NCBI RefSeq assembly: GCF_000687475.1
Contig: NC_057316.1
Span: 2,542,001-2,606,000, forward strand
Source: Ustilaginoidea virens
Lineage: Eukaryota > Ascomycota > Sordariomycetes > Hypocreales > Clavicipitaceae
Length of the DNA: 64,000 nt
Direction: 5' to 3'
In this document: in pieces, positions 12,901 to 22,186 of the stretch
Layout: the number at the start of each line of letters is the position of its first letter
Position numbering within the stretch: the first letter of the stretch is position 1
Position numbers and translations under genes: made by a program
The notes under the pieces: generated by a model
What the model was told of the DNA's origin: nothing
What the model saw: only the letters and a program-made list of their open reading frames with translations
Database searches by the model: none

Positions 12901-13339
12901 CAGCAGTGCTCTTGCAAGCGTCACATTTGTCAAAATGAATTTCCGCTTTTGATTCATGAGGCGTTGAAGCTCTCCACAGCCTCCACCACAACTCAAAAGC
13001 ACCACCACTGCTTCGACGTCCACTATCCTGGCCGACCTTTACTCGGTCAATGTCGGCTGCTGCTGAACTACAAAGTTCATCCGGAAGGTCAGCGGTGGAT
13101 TCGACGGCGCAGACTTCGAAGCCAGAGTCCTCAAGAGTCTTGCCCATGTCGCGCACGAAACCTGCACCTGCATCTTGGTGTTCGACGGTGACTACAGAGG
13201 TGACCACGTTGGGAGAGACCCAGAAAAGTCTGCCGGAATATTCCTCCTCCAAGGCATTCTTGATGACCGCAACGCACGATGGACAGTGCAAGTTACCAAC
13301 CAGGTACGAGGTTGTTATGGTCTTTGACGACGCTGCCAT
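9911..13339 (-). CDS. copper-transporting P1B-type ATPase with three HMA domains
   Basis: Intronless, 1142 residues from the ATG at 13339; the open frame extends nine codons upstream only through a GTG, so the ATG is preferred. It pumps Cu(I) across a membrane using ATP. Three heavy-metal-associated motifs lie at C19-P-S-C22, C217-A-S-C220 (GMTCASC, canonical) and C300-S-K-C303. An additional C139-D-A-C142 lies between the first two. The catalytic core has TGES (609-612), the CPC metal site in FVVACPCGLALAAP (726-728), DKTGTLT with phosphorylated D771, the P1B-specific HP (817-818), SGDN (943-946) and GDGIND (1010-1015). Late membrane helices carry YN and MxxSS, as in Cu+-ATPases. About eight membrane helices are expected. 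It could be a CCC2-like Golgi pump or a CrpA-like copper-efflux pump; the extended N terminus leans to the latter but does not settle it. An Arg-rich insert (about 994-1003) interrupts the P domain before GDGIND. Confidence 0.93.
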   Translation of the reverse strand: MAASSKTITTSYLVGNLHCPSCVAVIKNALEEEYSGRLFWVSPNVVTSVVTVEHQDAGAGFVRDMGKTLEDSGFEVCAVESTADLPDELCSSAAADIDRVKVGQDSGRRSSGGAFELWWRLWRASTPHESKAEIHFDKCDACKSTAATLGPEDGLGSEHQPHLNTISASSLQKRLNGVALPRDANKSQAALEEVVIDGIDAIIPLWQATISVGGMTCASCANTITEEMGKHPWVSRIVVNLVANRATVDIKDPARAEEAVKAIEDLGYDAALDELVNLQEQTNDRTQGRELEIKVDGIFCSKCPDRILKTLRNLKPSQIKVLKPLSREFPLLKISYVPQAPTFTIRHILRAIEATDPSLEASIHHPLTLEQRSKAISAKHQRELSRRLLLTLTLAIPTFIFGIVYMSLVTDSDRTRQYLMQPWRSGLSRLEIILFALSTPVYFFAADIFHVRAIKEVRYMWRRGSRTPLIQRFYKFGSMNMLMSLGTTIAYFSSVGQMMASGIRHDSDVPASRFYFDSVVFLTFFLLAGRLIEAYSKSKTGDAVGALAKLRPSTALLVEQDPSKGQVTTSIPIDQLEHGDTVRVPHGASPGADGVILIGDTSFDESSLTGESRPIKKTPGDHVFAGTVNKGHAITIHVTGTSGKSMLDQIVEAVREGQTKRAPVEQIADLLTSYFVPVITLVAVITWVIWLSLAQAHVVSDEELKASGGAAAFAFQFAIAVFVVACPCGLALAAPTAIFVGGGIAAKHGILAKGGGEAFEKASRIDCVVFDKTGTLTEGGEPKITDVELFPDNGHVTGVDRQTLLSALKAVEEQSSHPIAKAIVSFCGGEVPSAELGKIEELPGRGMKASHRNKPFQIAVGNEVLMRHLSVTLSVDVLSRLQRWKGEAKSVAVVAFRCCDGGGDGSNSWTLGAVLSISDPVRREARAVVRALDARGTQVWMLSGDNATTAKAVARLVGIRESRVLAEVLPSEKASKVGYLQATLDPQTHGSVSRRRGPRGRRRAVVAMVGDGINDSPALTRADVGIAIGSGSDVAVSSADFVLASSSLASVLTLLHLSRAVLGRIKLNFAWAVVYNLLAVPIAAGCLYAIKTEGGGARVRLDPVWAALAMALSSISVVLSSLCLRARLPWVGFRHRPVMADG

Positions 13340-15213
13340 AGTATCGAGCAATAAATCAGGGCCCACGTCACAGGTTGTGACCGAGCCCAGCCTTTCATGT
13401 ACAATGGGTGGTAAACCAACGATTCAAAACTGATGCTGGCCGGATCTAGACCGTTTTGCTCAGAATCGAACCTGTCGACTTCAGACGGGTGGCAGCTGGG
13501 TGCGCACGGGTTTCGTGGAAAGGAAAAGCCCCAAGTCGAAATAGGAGGCGAGGGTCATTCTCGCCACCGGTGCTTGCTCCACGGTGAAGATGAAGGAAAC
13601 GCGTTTCGGCTTGATAAAGAAAAACAAACGTCTCGGGAAGGGCAAAGCATTCGTGGAGGTTTTCGCAGCTCAGGCTCTGGTCAGCCTGGCCGTAGAGGAC
13701 CAGACGCGACGGAACAACCAGGGACCAGGCCCAACTACCTCCTACTAACTAAGGTACCTACCTACCTACCTCGGTACGTGGCTGTTGCCAGGCAACTTAG
13801 GTACCTTAGTTAGCTTCGCGTGGTGAAAAAAAAAAAAATACATACCGATGACGAGCATGTGGCGCTAAAATCCGCACAAATGTCGCAGTTTCACATCACC
13901 GAGGCCTGCAATGCCGTGCGATAAGAGTCAAGCGCCTCCGTCGACTGACAAACGGCTCTTTTCGGCAAACAACGGTGTGGGATGAGTTGGCATGCCTGGC
14001 AGCAGGCTCGGAGCCGGCTTTGACCTGACGGGATAAGCATGCCGTAGAGTAAGAATCCTGCGGGTTGCGACACTCGGGCTTCCGTTCCTGTCCCAACGAT
14101 GAGGTGGAGGAAAGAAACCACGATGACAAGGACAATGGCCGACCGAAATGTTCAAGGCAACTTCGTGACGTCAAGGTGAAGCGAGCAGAGTCGGCAAGAC
14201 GAACAGGGAGAGTTGCCAGCTGCCATCTGCCAGCTGCCAGCCGGGTTTGGCGGATATGCAACATGTCCTGATTGGCTCGTCGTGCGCAATTCCCCTTGCG
14301 GGCGAGGCCAACCGTACGCACCTCTAGCCTCGGAACAACGTACGGCCTAGATTAGATGCCTTAGGTACCTAGGAGGTACCCAGGTCCTAGAGGTATCTAG
14401 TAGGTAGCGCTTCCATCGGTTTCCGTTTTTCCGAGTCCTGACTCCCGACAGCTGGTGATTCAAAACAGTTGGCGGGTGTCGGCAGAACCTCGCCAGCTGC
14501 CCCCCTGCGGTGCCGGGGCATGGAGTGGCGGAAGTCGGAAGTGGATCTATGCTGGCGCCGCGCGCAGATCTGACTTCTTGCATCATAGGCGCTAGACCGC
14601 ATCGGGACAACGCGAATTGCGTGATTGCCTCCGATTATCAACAATTCCCGATTCTTCAACCACACCAGGGGCTACTCCGAATCCGTGCCAATGGCGACAA
14701 CGAGCAAGATGGGCAGAGAACAGGGCGAAATCACGGCTCCATCGTCGCCACTGGCAGCCCCCTCGAGCCTCGAGAGCCGTGGCAGTAGCAGTGGCAGAGG
14801 CACTGCCTGTGGGGTAGCCGTCTGCTCTCGTGGCATGCAATTCAAGCTCAGGCCAGGCTTCGCTTCGTCTTTCCCTCGTCCCCCTTCGTCCCCCTTCGTC
14901 CCTTTTTTTCTTTCTAGAACATTAGTTTTCTCCTCAGATCGTCTTGAGCCTCTCCCCCCCCAACGTCCCTCTGCAGGATTTGGGTTCAGGTTCGTTACGA
15001 TCCCTAGCCTGAAGGAGCTTAGCGAACCCTTGCTGGCGGTCGTGGTTGACGACGGAGTAGAAGCAGGCGAGCTAGCCAAGCCAGCCATCCAACCTCACCC
15101 TGCCACTCAGCCCTTTGTCTGTCGCTATTTCATCCTGCTGACTTGCTTCGCAACCAGCTTCTCACGACCCAGGCACCAGTCAAGCGCCAGTCAGGTACCG
15201 GACTCGAGGCAAG
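13340..15213. promoter_or_regulatory. divergent promoter region between ATPase and MET10
   Basis: About 1.9 kb separates the two divergent starts. It contains a TTTTGCTCA motif at 13454-13462, a TGACGTCA palindrome at 14166-14173, TAGGTACC clusters at 13740-13806 and 14345-14405, a 12-A run near 13829 and CT-rich sequence shortly before the MET10 start. I see no supported gene. Motif function is inferred only from resemblance to known yeast and CRE-type sites. Confidence 0.4.
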
Positions 15214-18200
15214 ATGCGCTCTCAGCAGCAGGCATCAAGCGGTGGCGCTGTCTCGGTCGCTGTTCCTCAGGAGACCTTGCCTTCTTCCGACTTGGACACG
15301 CCCCCATCCTCATCCACCCTACCCTTCGGGCAGCCTGTCGCGTTGAGCGACATCTCTGGGCCAACCTATGTGACAGCCCAGCTCCTAGTGCAGCAGGTTG
15401 CCTACAAGCTTTCAGACAAAATCTTCTCTTATTCCCCCGAGACCTTTGATCTCGACGTTGCCGCCAAAAGCTGGGCCGCTCAGCAAAACTCCAACATCCA
15501 TGGATACGTCCCTCGAGTGTTGTCGTTGCAGACCAGAACCGGCGCAGGCTCGCTGGCCTTGGGCTACATCTTTTCCCCGGACTTTGACGTGGCCAAGAGG
15601 CATATACCTCAGACCTTGCTCGCTCCCTCCAGCAGTCTCCATCAGCTGAGGGGAACCCTCGACCAACTCTCCCTGCTGTATCGCCTGTCCAGTCCATTCG
15701 TCGCTCACGTTGCTGCCGTCGACTACACCGACGCTGGCGGTCTCGTCTCCAACTATGACACTGCGTTGAGACTCGCCGAGGACCTTGGGTTAGGCTTGGT
15801 CGGCACCTCTTCGGCCTATGAGGCCCAGCATATGTCTCTATTCTCGACCCTTTTGGCCACGGTGATCCCGACCGTGCACATCTACGATGGCATACGTGTC
15901 GCCAGAGAAACTCTCCGAGTAGTCGACGCGCTCAGCGAATCTGGAGTTGCCGACTTGTACCAGAAGCTGTCCGCCGAGGCGGCCCACCTCAACCCCCGCC
16001 TCGACACCGCCGGCAAGGTCGTGGAGCTTCTGAAAGCTTTCAATGACGAGCTTGGGACCGTTTATCAGCCCTTTGAATACCACGGACACGAGACCCCTGA
16101 TGTGGTTTGGGTCGTCTTTGGCAGTGTCGAGACTCAAGTCGCCAAGCAAGCTCTCGGCAAAATTGCCGCCGACGGGGCCAAGGTTGGCGTCCTTGGCGTG
16201 CGGATTTACCGCCCTTTTATTGAGGAAGAGTTCCTCAAGACCATTCCTGCTTCCACCCACACCATTGCGGTCCTCGGCCAGGTTCGAGATCAAGTCGCTG
16301 TAGAGGACGAAGCTACGCAGTCTGCCCTTTACGGCGACGTCATCACTGCCGTTGCTTTTTCGGCAAAGTTCGAACAGGAACCCCAGGTTCTCGACATCAA
16401 GTACACCCCAGCCCACACTATGAGTCCGCAGGGATTGGTCAACACCTTGCACAAGATTTTTGGTAACGGCGGAGAGGAAGCTAGTGAGCTGCCCTGTCTC
16501 GTAAACGCGGAACAGTACACTTTCTGGAATGTTGACGACTCCGCTGCTGTCGATTCACCTGCCGTCATCGGCAACATCCTTTCCAAACAGTCAACCATCA
16601 ATGTCTATGTCCATTCCACCTACGACAATCTCACACAAGGCGGCATCGTCCGAACCGACGTGCGAGCTTCCAAGAAGGCCCTGGAGGCTCCCTACGACGT
16701 GTCCGACGCCGATGTTGCTATTGTTGGCGACGAGCGCATTCTCAAGGAAGTGGATGTGCTCGGAAACTTGTCTGAGAGTGGCAAGGTCATCATCAGGTTG
16801 CCCAACTTCAAAGCTGATGAGGTGGAGAAGCGCCTCTCCGCTGCTTTTCGCAAGACTCTTGCAGCAAAAGATATCCAGCTATTTGTTCTCGACACATCCT
16901 TTTCCCCGGCGCTGGAAAAGGACACGGAGTCGAGACTGCTCCTTGAGCTGGCCTTTTTCAAAGTTGCGCAGCGAGAAATCGGGCCCGAGACCGTTACCAA
17001 GCTATCGGCTGCGGAGGGCAATCCCCCAATTCTAAAGGAAGTTGTTGATGCAGTCGATCAGTGTCTCAGCAAGATTCAAGTGCCTGCCACCTGGGCCGAA
17101 GCGGAGGCAGACTCTCAAACTCCTCGCCTCCCGACTTTTCTTCAAGCCAACAGCTTTGTGGGTTTCGACAAGGCACAGGTGGAAGAGAGTCTGCAACTTG
17201 GCGACTGGAAGACGGCTGCCAAGGGTCTTGTTTTCAAGGAAGCTTACGACACTCGAGCCGTTAGTCGTCCTGATCTGCCAGTCAAGACTGTCACCATCCG
17301 TGTAAAGGAAAATCGTCGGCTCACACCCACAGACTACGACCGCAACATCTTCCACATTGAATTTGATCTCGGAGACTCGGGGCTCACCTACAAGATCGGT
17401 GAGGCCCTCGGGATCCATGCGGAGAACGACGAAGAGCAGGTGGCCGAGTTCATCAAATCCTACGGTCTCAATGCAGCCGAGCTGGTCCGCGTGCCTGCTC
17501 GTGAAGACTCGGAGGCTCTGGAGATTCGAACCGTGCACCAAGCCTTGATGCAGAACATGGACATTCTCGGAAAGCCTCCTAAGCGGTTCTACGAGTGCTT
17601 GGCCAGTTTTGCCACCGATGACGTGGAGAAGAAGAAGCTCGAGGCTCTCGGCAGCTCTGCGGGTGCCGACGAGTTCAAGCGCCGGTGCGAGGTCGAGATG
17701 CTCACGTACGTCGATGTTCTGGACGAGTTCAAGTCTGCTCGGCCCGGTTTCAACGAGCTCGTCAAGTTGGTGAGCCCTCTGAAGCGGCGCGAGTATTCCA
17801 TCGCCTCGGCGCAGGCCGTGACTCCCAACTCGGTCACGCTGATGATTGTCGTCGTCGACTGGGTCGACACCAAGGGCAGGACGCGCTACGGGCATGCGAC
17901 CCGCTATCTGAGCCGCTTGCAGCCCGGCGCAGCCGTCACGGCGTCCGTGAAGCCTTCGGTCATGAAGCTCCCGACGAGGGACACGGCACCGCTGATCATG
18001 GCTGGTCTGGGGACTGGCTTGGCTCCTTTCCGCGCCTTTGTCCAGTATCGCGCCATGCAAAAGTCCCAAGGGAAGGATATTGGCGCCATCCTCTTGTACC
18101 TGGGCTCGCGTCACCAGCGCGAGGAATATCTCTACGGTGAAGAGTGGGAGGCGTACCTCGCCGCCGGCGTGGTCACGCTAATCGGCGCCGCCTTCTCTCG

Positions 18201-18447
18201 AGACCAGGCGCAAAAGATTTACATCCAGGACAGGATGAGGGAGACTCTGGGCGAGATTGCCAAGGCGTACGTGCAGGATGAGGGAAGCTTCTATCTCTGC
18301 GGGCCTACGTGGCCTGTGCCGGACGTGACGAAGGTGTTGGAGGAGGCCATTGCGGCCGACGCCAGGAGCAGGGGCAAGAAGGTCGACCCGAAGAAGGAGA
18401 TTGAGAAGCTCAAGGACGAGGGACGATATGTCCTCGAGGTTTATTAG
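15214..18447 (+). CDS. MET10: sulfite reductase [NADPH] flavoprotein (alpha) subunit
   Basis: Intronless, 1077 residues, close to the usual fungal size. It takes electrons from NADPH and, through FAD, feeds them to the siroheme beta subunit that reduces sulfite to sulfide for Cys/Met synthesis. The N-terminal half (about 40-410) resembles the pyruvate-ferredoxin-oxidoreductase-like segment of fungal Met10. The C-terminal third is a ferredoxin-NADP reductase module: a FAD-binding domain with R859-E-Y-S862, a pyrophosphate loop G931-LGTG-LAPFR, an NADPH region with LYLGSRHQREEYLY and YLCGP, and a C-terminal aromatic tail ending RYVLEVY, as in CysJ-type reductases. There is no flavodoxin domain, which is normal for fungal alpha subunits because the FMN domain is on the beta subunit. 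It is divergent from the copper ATPase. The ATG at 15214 gives a natural N terminus without a transit signal, so it is cytosolic. Confidence 0.95.
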   Translation: MRSQQQASSGGAVSVAVPQETLPSSDLDTPPSSSTLPFGQPVALSDISGPTYVTAQLLVQQVAYKLSDKIFSYSPETFDLDVAAKSWAAQQNSNIHGYVPRVLSLQTRTGAGSLALGYIFSPDFDVAKRHIPQTLLAPSSSLHQLRGTLDQLSLLYRLSSPFVAHVAAVDYTDAGGLVSNYDTALRLAEDLGLGLVGTSSAYEAQHMSLFSTLLATVIPTVHIYDGIRVARETLRVVDALSESGVADLYQKLSAEAAHLNPRLDTAGKVVELLKAFNDELGTVYQPFEYHGHETPDVVWVVFGSVETQVAKQALGKIAADGAKVGVLGVRIYRPFIEEEFLKTIPASTHTIAVLGQVRDQVAVEDEATQSALYGDVITAVAFSAKFEQEPQVLDIKYTPAHTMSPQGLVNTLHKIFGNGGEEASELPCLVNAEQYTFWNVDDSAAVDSPAVIGNILSKQSTINVYVHSTYDNLTQGGIVRTDVRASKKALEAPYDVSDADVAIVGDERILKEVDVLGNLSESGKVIIRLPNFKADEVEKRLSAAFRKTLAAKDIQLFVLDTSFSPALEKDTESRLLLELAFFKVAQREIGPETVTKLSAAEGNPPILKEVVDAVDQCLSKIQVPATWAEAEADSQTPRLPTFLQANSFVGFDKAQVEESLQLGDWKTAAKGLVFKEAYDTRAVSRPDLPVKTVTIRVKENRRLTPTDYDRNIFHIEFDLGDSGLTYKIGEALGIHAENDEEQVAEFIKSYGLNAAELVRVPAREDSEALEIRTVHQALMQNMDILGKPPKRFYECLASFATDDVEKKKLEALGSSAGADEFKRRCEVEMLTYVDVLDEFKSARPGFNELVKLVSPLKRREYSIASAQAVTPNSVTLMIVVVDWVDTKGRTRYGHATRYLSRLQPGAAVTASVKPSVMKLPTRDTAPLIMAGLGTGLAPFRAFVQYRAMQKSQGKDIGAILLYLGSRHQREEYLYGEEWEAYLAAGVVTLIGAAFSRDQAQKIYIQDRMRETLGEIAKAYVQDEGSFYLCGPTWPVPDVTKVLEEAIAADARSRGKKVDPKKEIEKLKDEGRYVLEVY

Positions 18448-18477
18448 ATGTGGTTTTTTTCTTCTTTTTCCTCGTTT

Positions 18478-18503
18478 CCCCCCCCCCCCCCCCCCCCCCC
18501 CCC
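18478..18503 (+). repeat. poly(C) tract just after MET10
   Basis: A run of about 26 C bases begins some 30 bases after the MET10 stop, followed by T-rich sequence. It would lie in the 3' UTR. Run lengths of this kind are often imprecise in assemblies. Confidence 0.8.
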
Positions 18504-18656
18504 ACATGTCCGCGTGGTTTATCAGAGGTTCTTTCTTTTTTCTTTCTTTTTTTTTTTTTCCGGCGTGCAGCATGGCGGCTCTTCTCCTTCCCACGCTCGT
18601 CGTACAGGATCACTCAACTGACTTGACGTCTTGATTCTTGGAACGAAATATAGTAG

Positions 18657-18662
18657 AATAAA
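18657..18662 (+). terminator. possible polyadenylation signal of MET10
   Basis: A canonical AATAAA lies about 210 bases after the MET10 stop codon. Fungal poly(A) signals are loose, so this is only the best visible candidate. Confidence 0.35.
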
Positions 18663-21600
18663 ACACCAGACGTTTAGCAAATGTAAATGTGACCCCTATA
18701 AGAGCACTTGTACATTTCTCTCTGTAGAACAGTCAACAGTCACCTCGGACGAGGGGCAAGGGGTACGTACTCCGGAGTCCTCCGTACTAGTAGCACGGTC
18801 TGGTCTCCCTGGCCAAGGTCTTAAGAAGGTACCTGTACTTTGGGCACACCGCCGACGCACCAAGGGGCAACCTGGTGAGTCTGACGCGCCGCTAACCCTA
18901 ACGGGCTGCAGTTCAACTGCATTTACGTTGAAGCAACAAGTCCAGCCAGCTGCCCTCGCTCTCCCGCTCTCCCGCTCTCCCTTGTCACCAACGCGATCGG
19001 CCCTTGTCTGCTCGGGGTGCTCGGAGGTCCGGACGTACATTAGCGTGCCTCGTTTGTTTTCGTTTTGCTTCTTCGCGAGCGCTCCACGAGTCTGGATGGT
19101 GTTGAAACCTCCCGTCCTCCCGTCCTCCCGTCCTCCCGTCCGCTGCTCCCAAGTGGATTGCATGTCATCTCACTCAAGCAGCCTTGATGAAGCGCCTCGG
19201 TCGACCTGCATAATGCGAGACTTGTCAACGCTGCGTCCTGCATGAAAACGAGTGCTTGGCCACGATGCTCCTGCTGCCGCTTGTCTATAGACTCCCCCCC
19301 AACGCGGAGCGGCGAAGCGGCAAGAGCTCGTCTAGGATTTTGGATTCGGCTGAAGATGCAGGAAAAAATTGCAAGCTGCGTACATGAGCCTGTGCCGCCT
19401 TGACACCCGGACGGAGGAACAACGAGCAGGGCTTGGACCGAGGTCTACGACCCGTGCCTTGAAACCAGAACCCCGAACCCAAGTTTCCCCACGTTGGGTC
19501 ACCGCCTCTCCCCCCCCCCCTCCCGCCCCCCTTCAAAGTTGTCGTGAACGGACGGACCCGAGTCATAGCGAGCAAGCTGCGAGCGCAGCCATGTGCAGGG
19601 CGAAGCAGCGCCGGCGGACGACTCGCGCGGTTGCGAGTCGCGACACAAGGTTTCTCTACAAGGGAGTCCCCGGCGCGACGTGCCTCGATCCCGTCCCTTG
19701 TCTTGGGGGCCATCGCGAGACGAGTCAAACGAGTCGGGCTGTTTCCCCTACCACGTACGAATCCTCCACGCTCGCGGTAGTTTCTCGGCCTGCTCGACTC
19801 CTGCGACGGGGCGGGTGGCTGCTATGAGTGCATGTTGGGTTCTAGGTGCTGTTACAAAACAAGACAGTGGCAACCCATGCCTCATCAACCCAAGTTCTTC
19901 TCCAGGCTTTCCTTGCTTACTTTGAGAATCCAGGGACTTTGCTTATGAGCACGGGTCATGAGCGCCAGGCCAAGCACATGTCTGCTGCATGTTTGCTGCC
20001 TCTTGCAAGAAGAAAAGAAGATGAAGAAAGCAAGATGCTGTTTGCTCTTTGCTAGCGACTGCATGTCCCGGTCCTTGGTTATCTCAACATCATCGCAACA
20101 TGCCAAGCCACGCACAGACGCTGGACATGAAGACGCACAGACTCCCGAGTGAAGCGATCAAAGGCATGTTTTGCACGAAAAGTTGCTGCAAATGGCGGTC
20201 TGCCCTAAGCTGAATGGACGAGCAAGGGCCCTCTTTTTTTTTTTTTGTTTCCCCCCTCTCTTCCCGATTTTTAATTCTCTTTTTTTTTTTTCCCCGCCCA
20301 CAGTGCCGTCTTTGTTATCCTCCAGGGGCACGAAAAGTCTTTCCCGAAGCAGCCGACAATACGTTTGCTGATCCAGGGTCGGGCCGGCTTCCAAGTTTCG
20401 CTCTCTGCCGTTAAAATGCCGCCAAATTCTTATTAGGTTTGGCCATTTAGGCCCGACGGCCCGCAGTGCGACAAGAGTTGCATGTATACGGACCAGGTGC
20501 TCCCGCAGACAAAGAGCTTCAACATGAGAACCCGTGGTCCCCCAGCCGTGAGTGACGAGACAGTGACGTCCCTATTGAGGTGGAAAAGAGGCAGAGTGGT
20601 CGGAATACAGTGTTTTGTCATTGCCCCTCGGGTGGCTGACCAACATAACTCAATTGCTGCTGGCTGACTGCTGGCGGCATCGACATTGATTGACTCAAGC
20701 TCCCTGGGGTCCAGAGTCTGGCCGTGCCGCCAAACCTTGATGTTGCTAGCCATTCGGACTGACACTGCTGCTTCACCCTTCACCGCAGTCCATCAGCCTA
20801 TGCGCCAACGCGGGAACTTGAACCCCTCCGTCTCACACCACCAACATCCTCCCCCCTCTTCCCGGTGGACACCCGGGAATGGCCACGAACGAAGGGAATC
20901 CGGAACAGTGCGTGTTGGGACAAAAGGCGGCACGCGAGTATCCCTGTACAGTTCTCTCACTCGACACTTGCGCGCGCGCCTCATGCCGGCATTGCTAGCT
21001 GGCCCACAACATGCCTCTGCATCAGTCAGTTCCCAGAAAATGACAACTCAACGGGGCTTGTCTTGATATTCGGGCCTTGCGGGGCTCTTCCCATGGGGGC
21101 CGATGAAAGCCAGGAACGGGGATTTCCTCATCCTACCGGCAGGTACTTGCCTACCTTCTGCGTACCTGACGTACCTGCTTTGGCGAGACGAAGCCATCCC
21201 CCTCCCTGTGCGTATCTGACCCGTCGTTTGCCCTCGGCGCCGCTCCACAGCGTGGGTCGTATCGCATGACCATTGAGCCCTACTTTGGGCGGCCTGGATG
21301 ACCATTCGTCACGACCGGTGCCGAACCCATACAAGTTCCAAGGTACTCAGGCAGCATGACGAGAGCATCACGCGGACAATCACCTTTGACCTCTTGCAAA
21401 ATTACCGTCTCTGGAACCCACGAGCGTCGCGAAACATGAGAAGACTCCAGGATGGAATCAGGTATCAAGTAGTCCTCGCCGGCGTTCGTGGCGATCAAAA
21501 GAGAAAGGAAGAGGCAGATGATGCGATGCGCATCGCACTGGCTACCCCTCCCAGCAGCGATTGCTTGACCGCTTCTTTGTGTTTTGTGTCTTTGGAAAAC

Positions 21601-22186
21601 CGGAGCTTCAAGCCATGCTGGCTCAGACGCCGTCGCCGTCACGTTGGCAGGTCAAACGGTTTGCGCCGCGGTCCTGGGCATCAACCCGGAGGCCTGGCGA
21701 TGCGAATCGAGGAGAAGATGCATCCATGCATGCTTGGGCGTACGTGAGAAGGGGGTTCACGTTGGTTTGCGTGCACGGTCTGCTGCTGGCAAATGTTGTC
21801 GTCACTCTTTCCAGCTTTTCGGACCTGTGCCTGCATTCAAGATTTGACTCTCCCAAGACGAGATTTTCGTTGCTCTCCATGACTAGAAACGGAACAGAGA
21901 AGAAAGGAAAAAAGGAAAAATAAATAGAACTCGTCAACAAATTGTCCAAGGCTCCCTACGGCTTTCATGCTATGATGCCGAAATATGATGAAGAACGAAA
22001 AACCCAAACAAGGCTCAAATCGGTTATAAAAATGCGGAAGGTTTCTCCACCCTCCCGTCTCGAATTTCCCCGGAAGTAACGTCGGTGCCAAAATCATTGT
22101 TGAATTGCGGCCATTGACGGTTGGTTGCCCCTGGTCTCCATGTCGGCCAATATAGCCTTTGTTTTCAGGGGACCCAAAAGCCGAGT
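18663..22186. other. intergenic, no supported gene
   Basis: About 3.5 kb lie between the MET10 3' end and the 3' end of the FAD oxidase gene. I see a TCCCG/CGTCC repeat (19108-19140), C-rich and T-rich runs (19510-19530, 20231-20300) and short open frames with no recognisable domain on either strand. Nothing here meets the standard for a gene. Confidence 0.5.

Noticed and set aside
17032..18114. 360-codon minus-strand open frame
   Set aside because: Antisense shadow of MET10.
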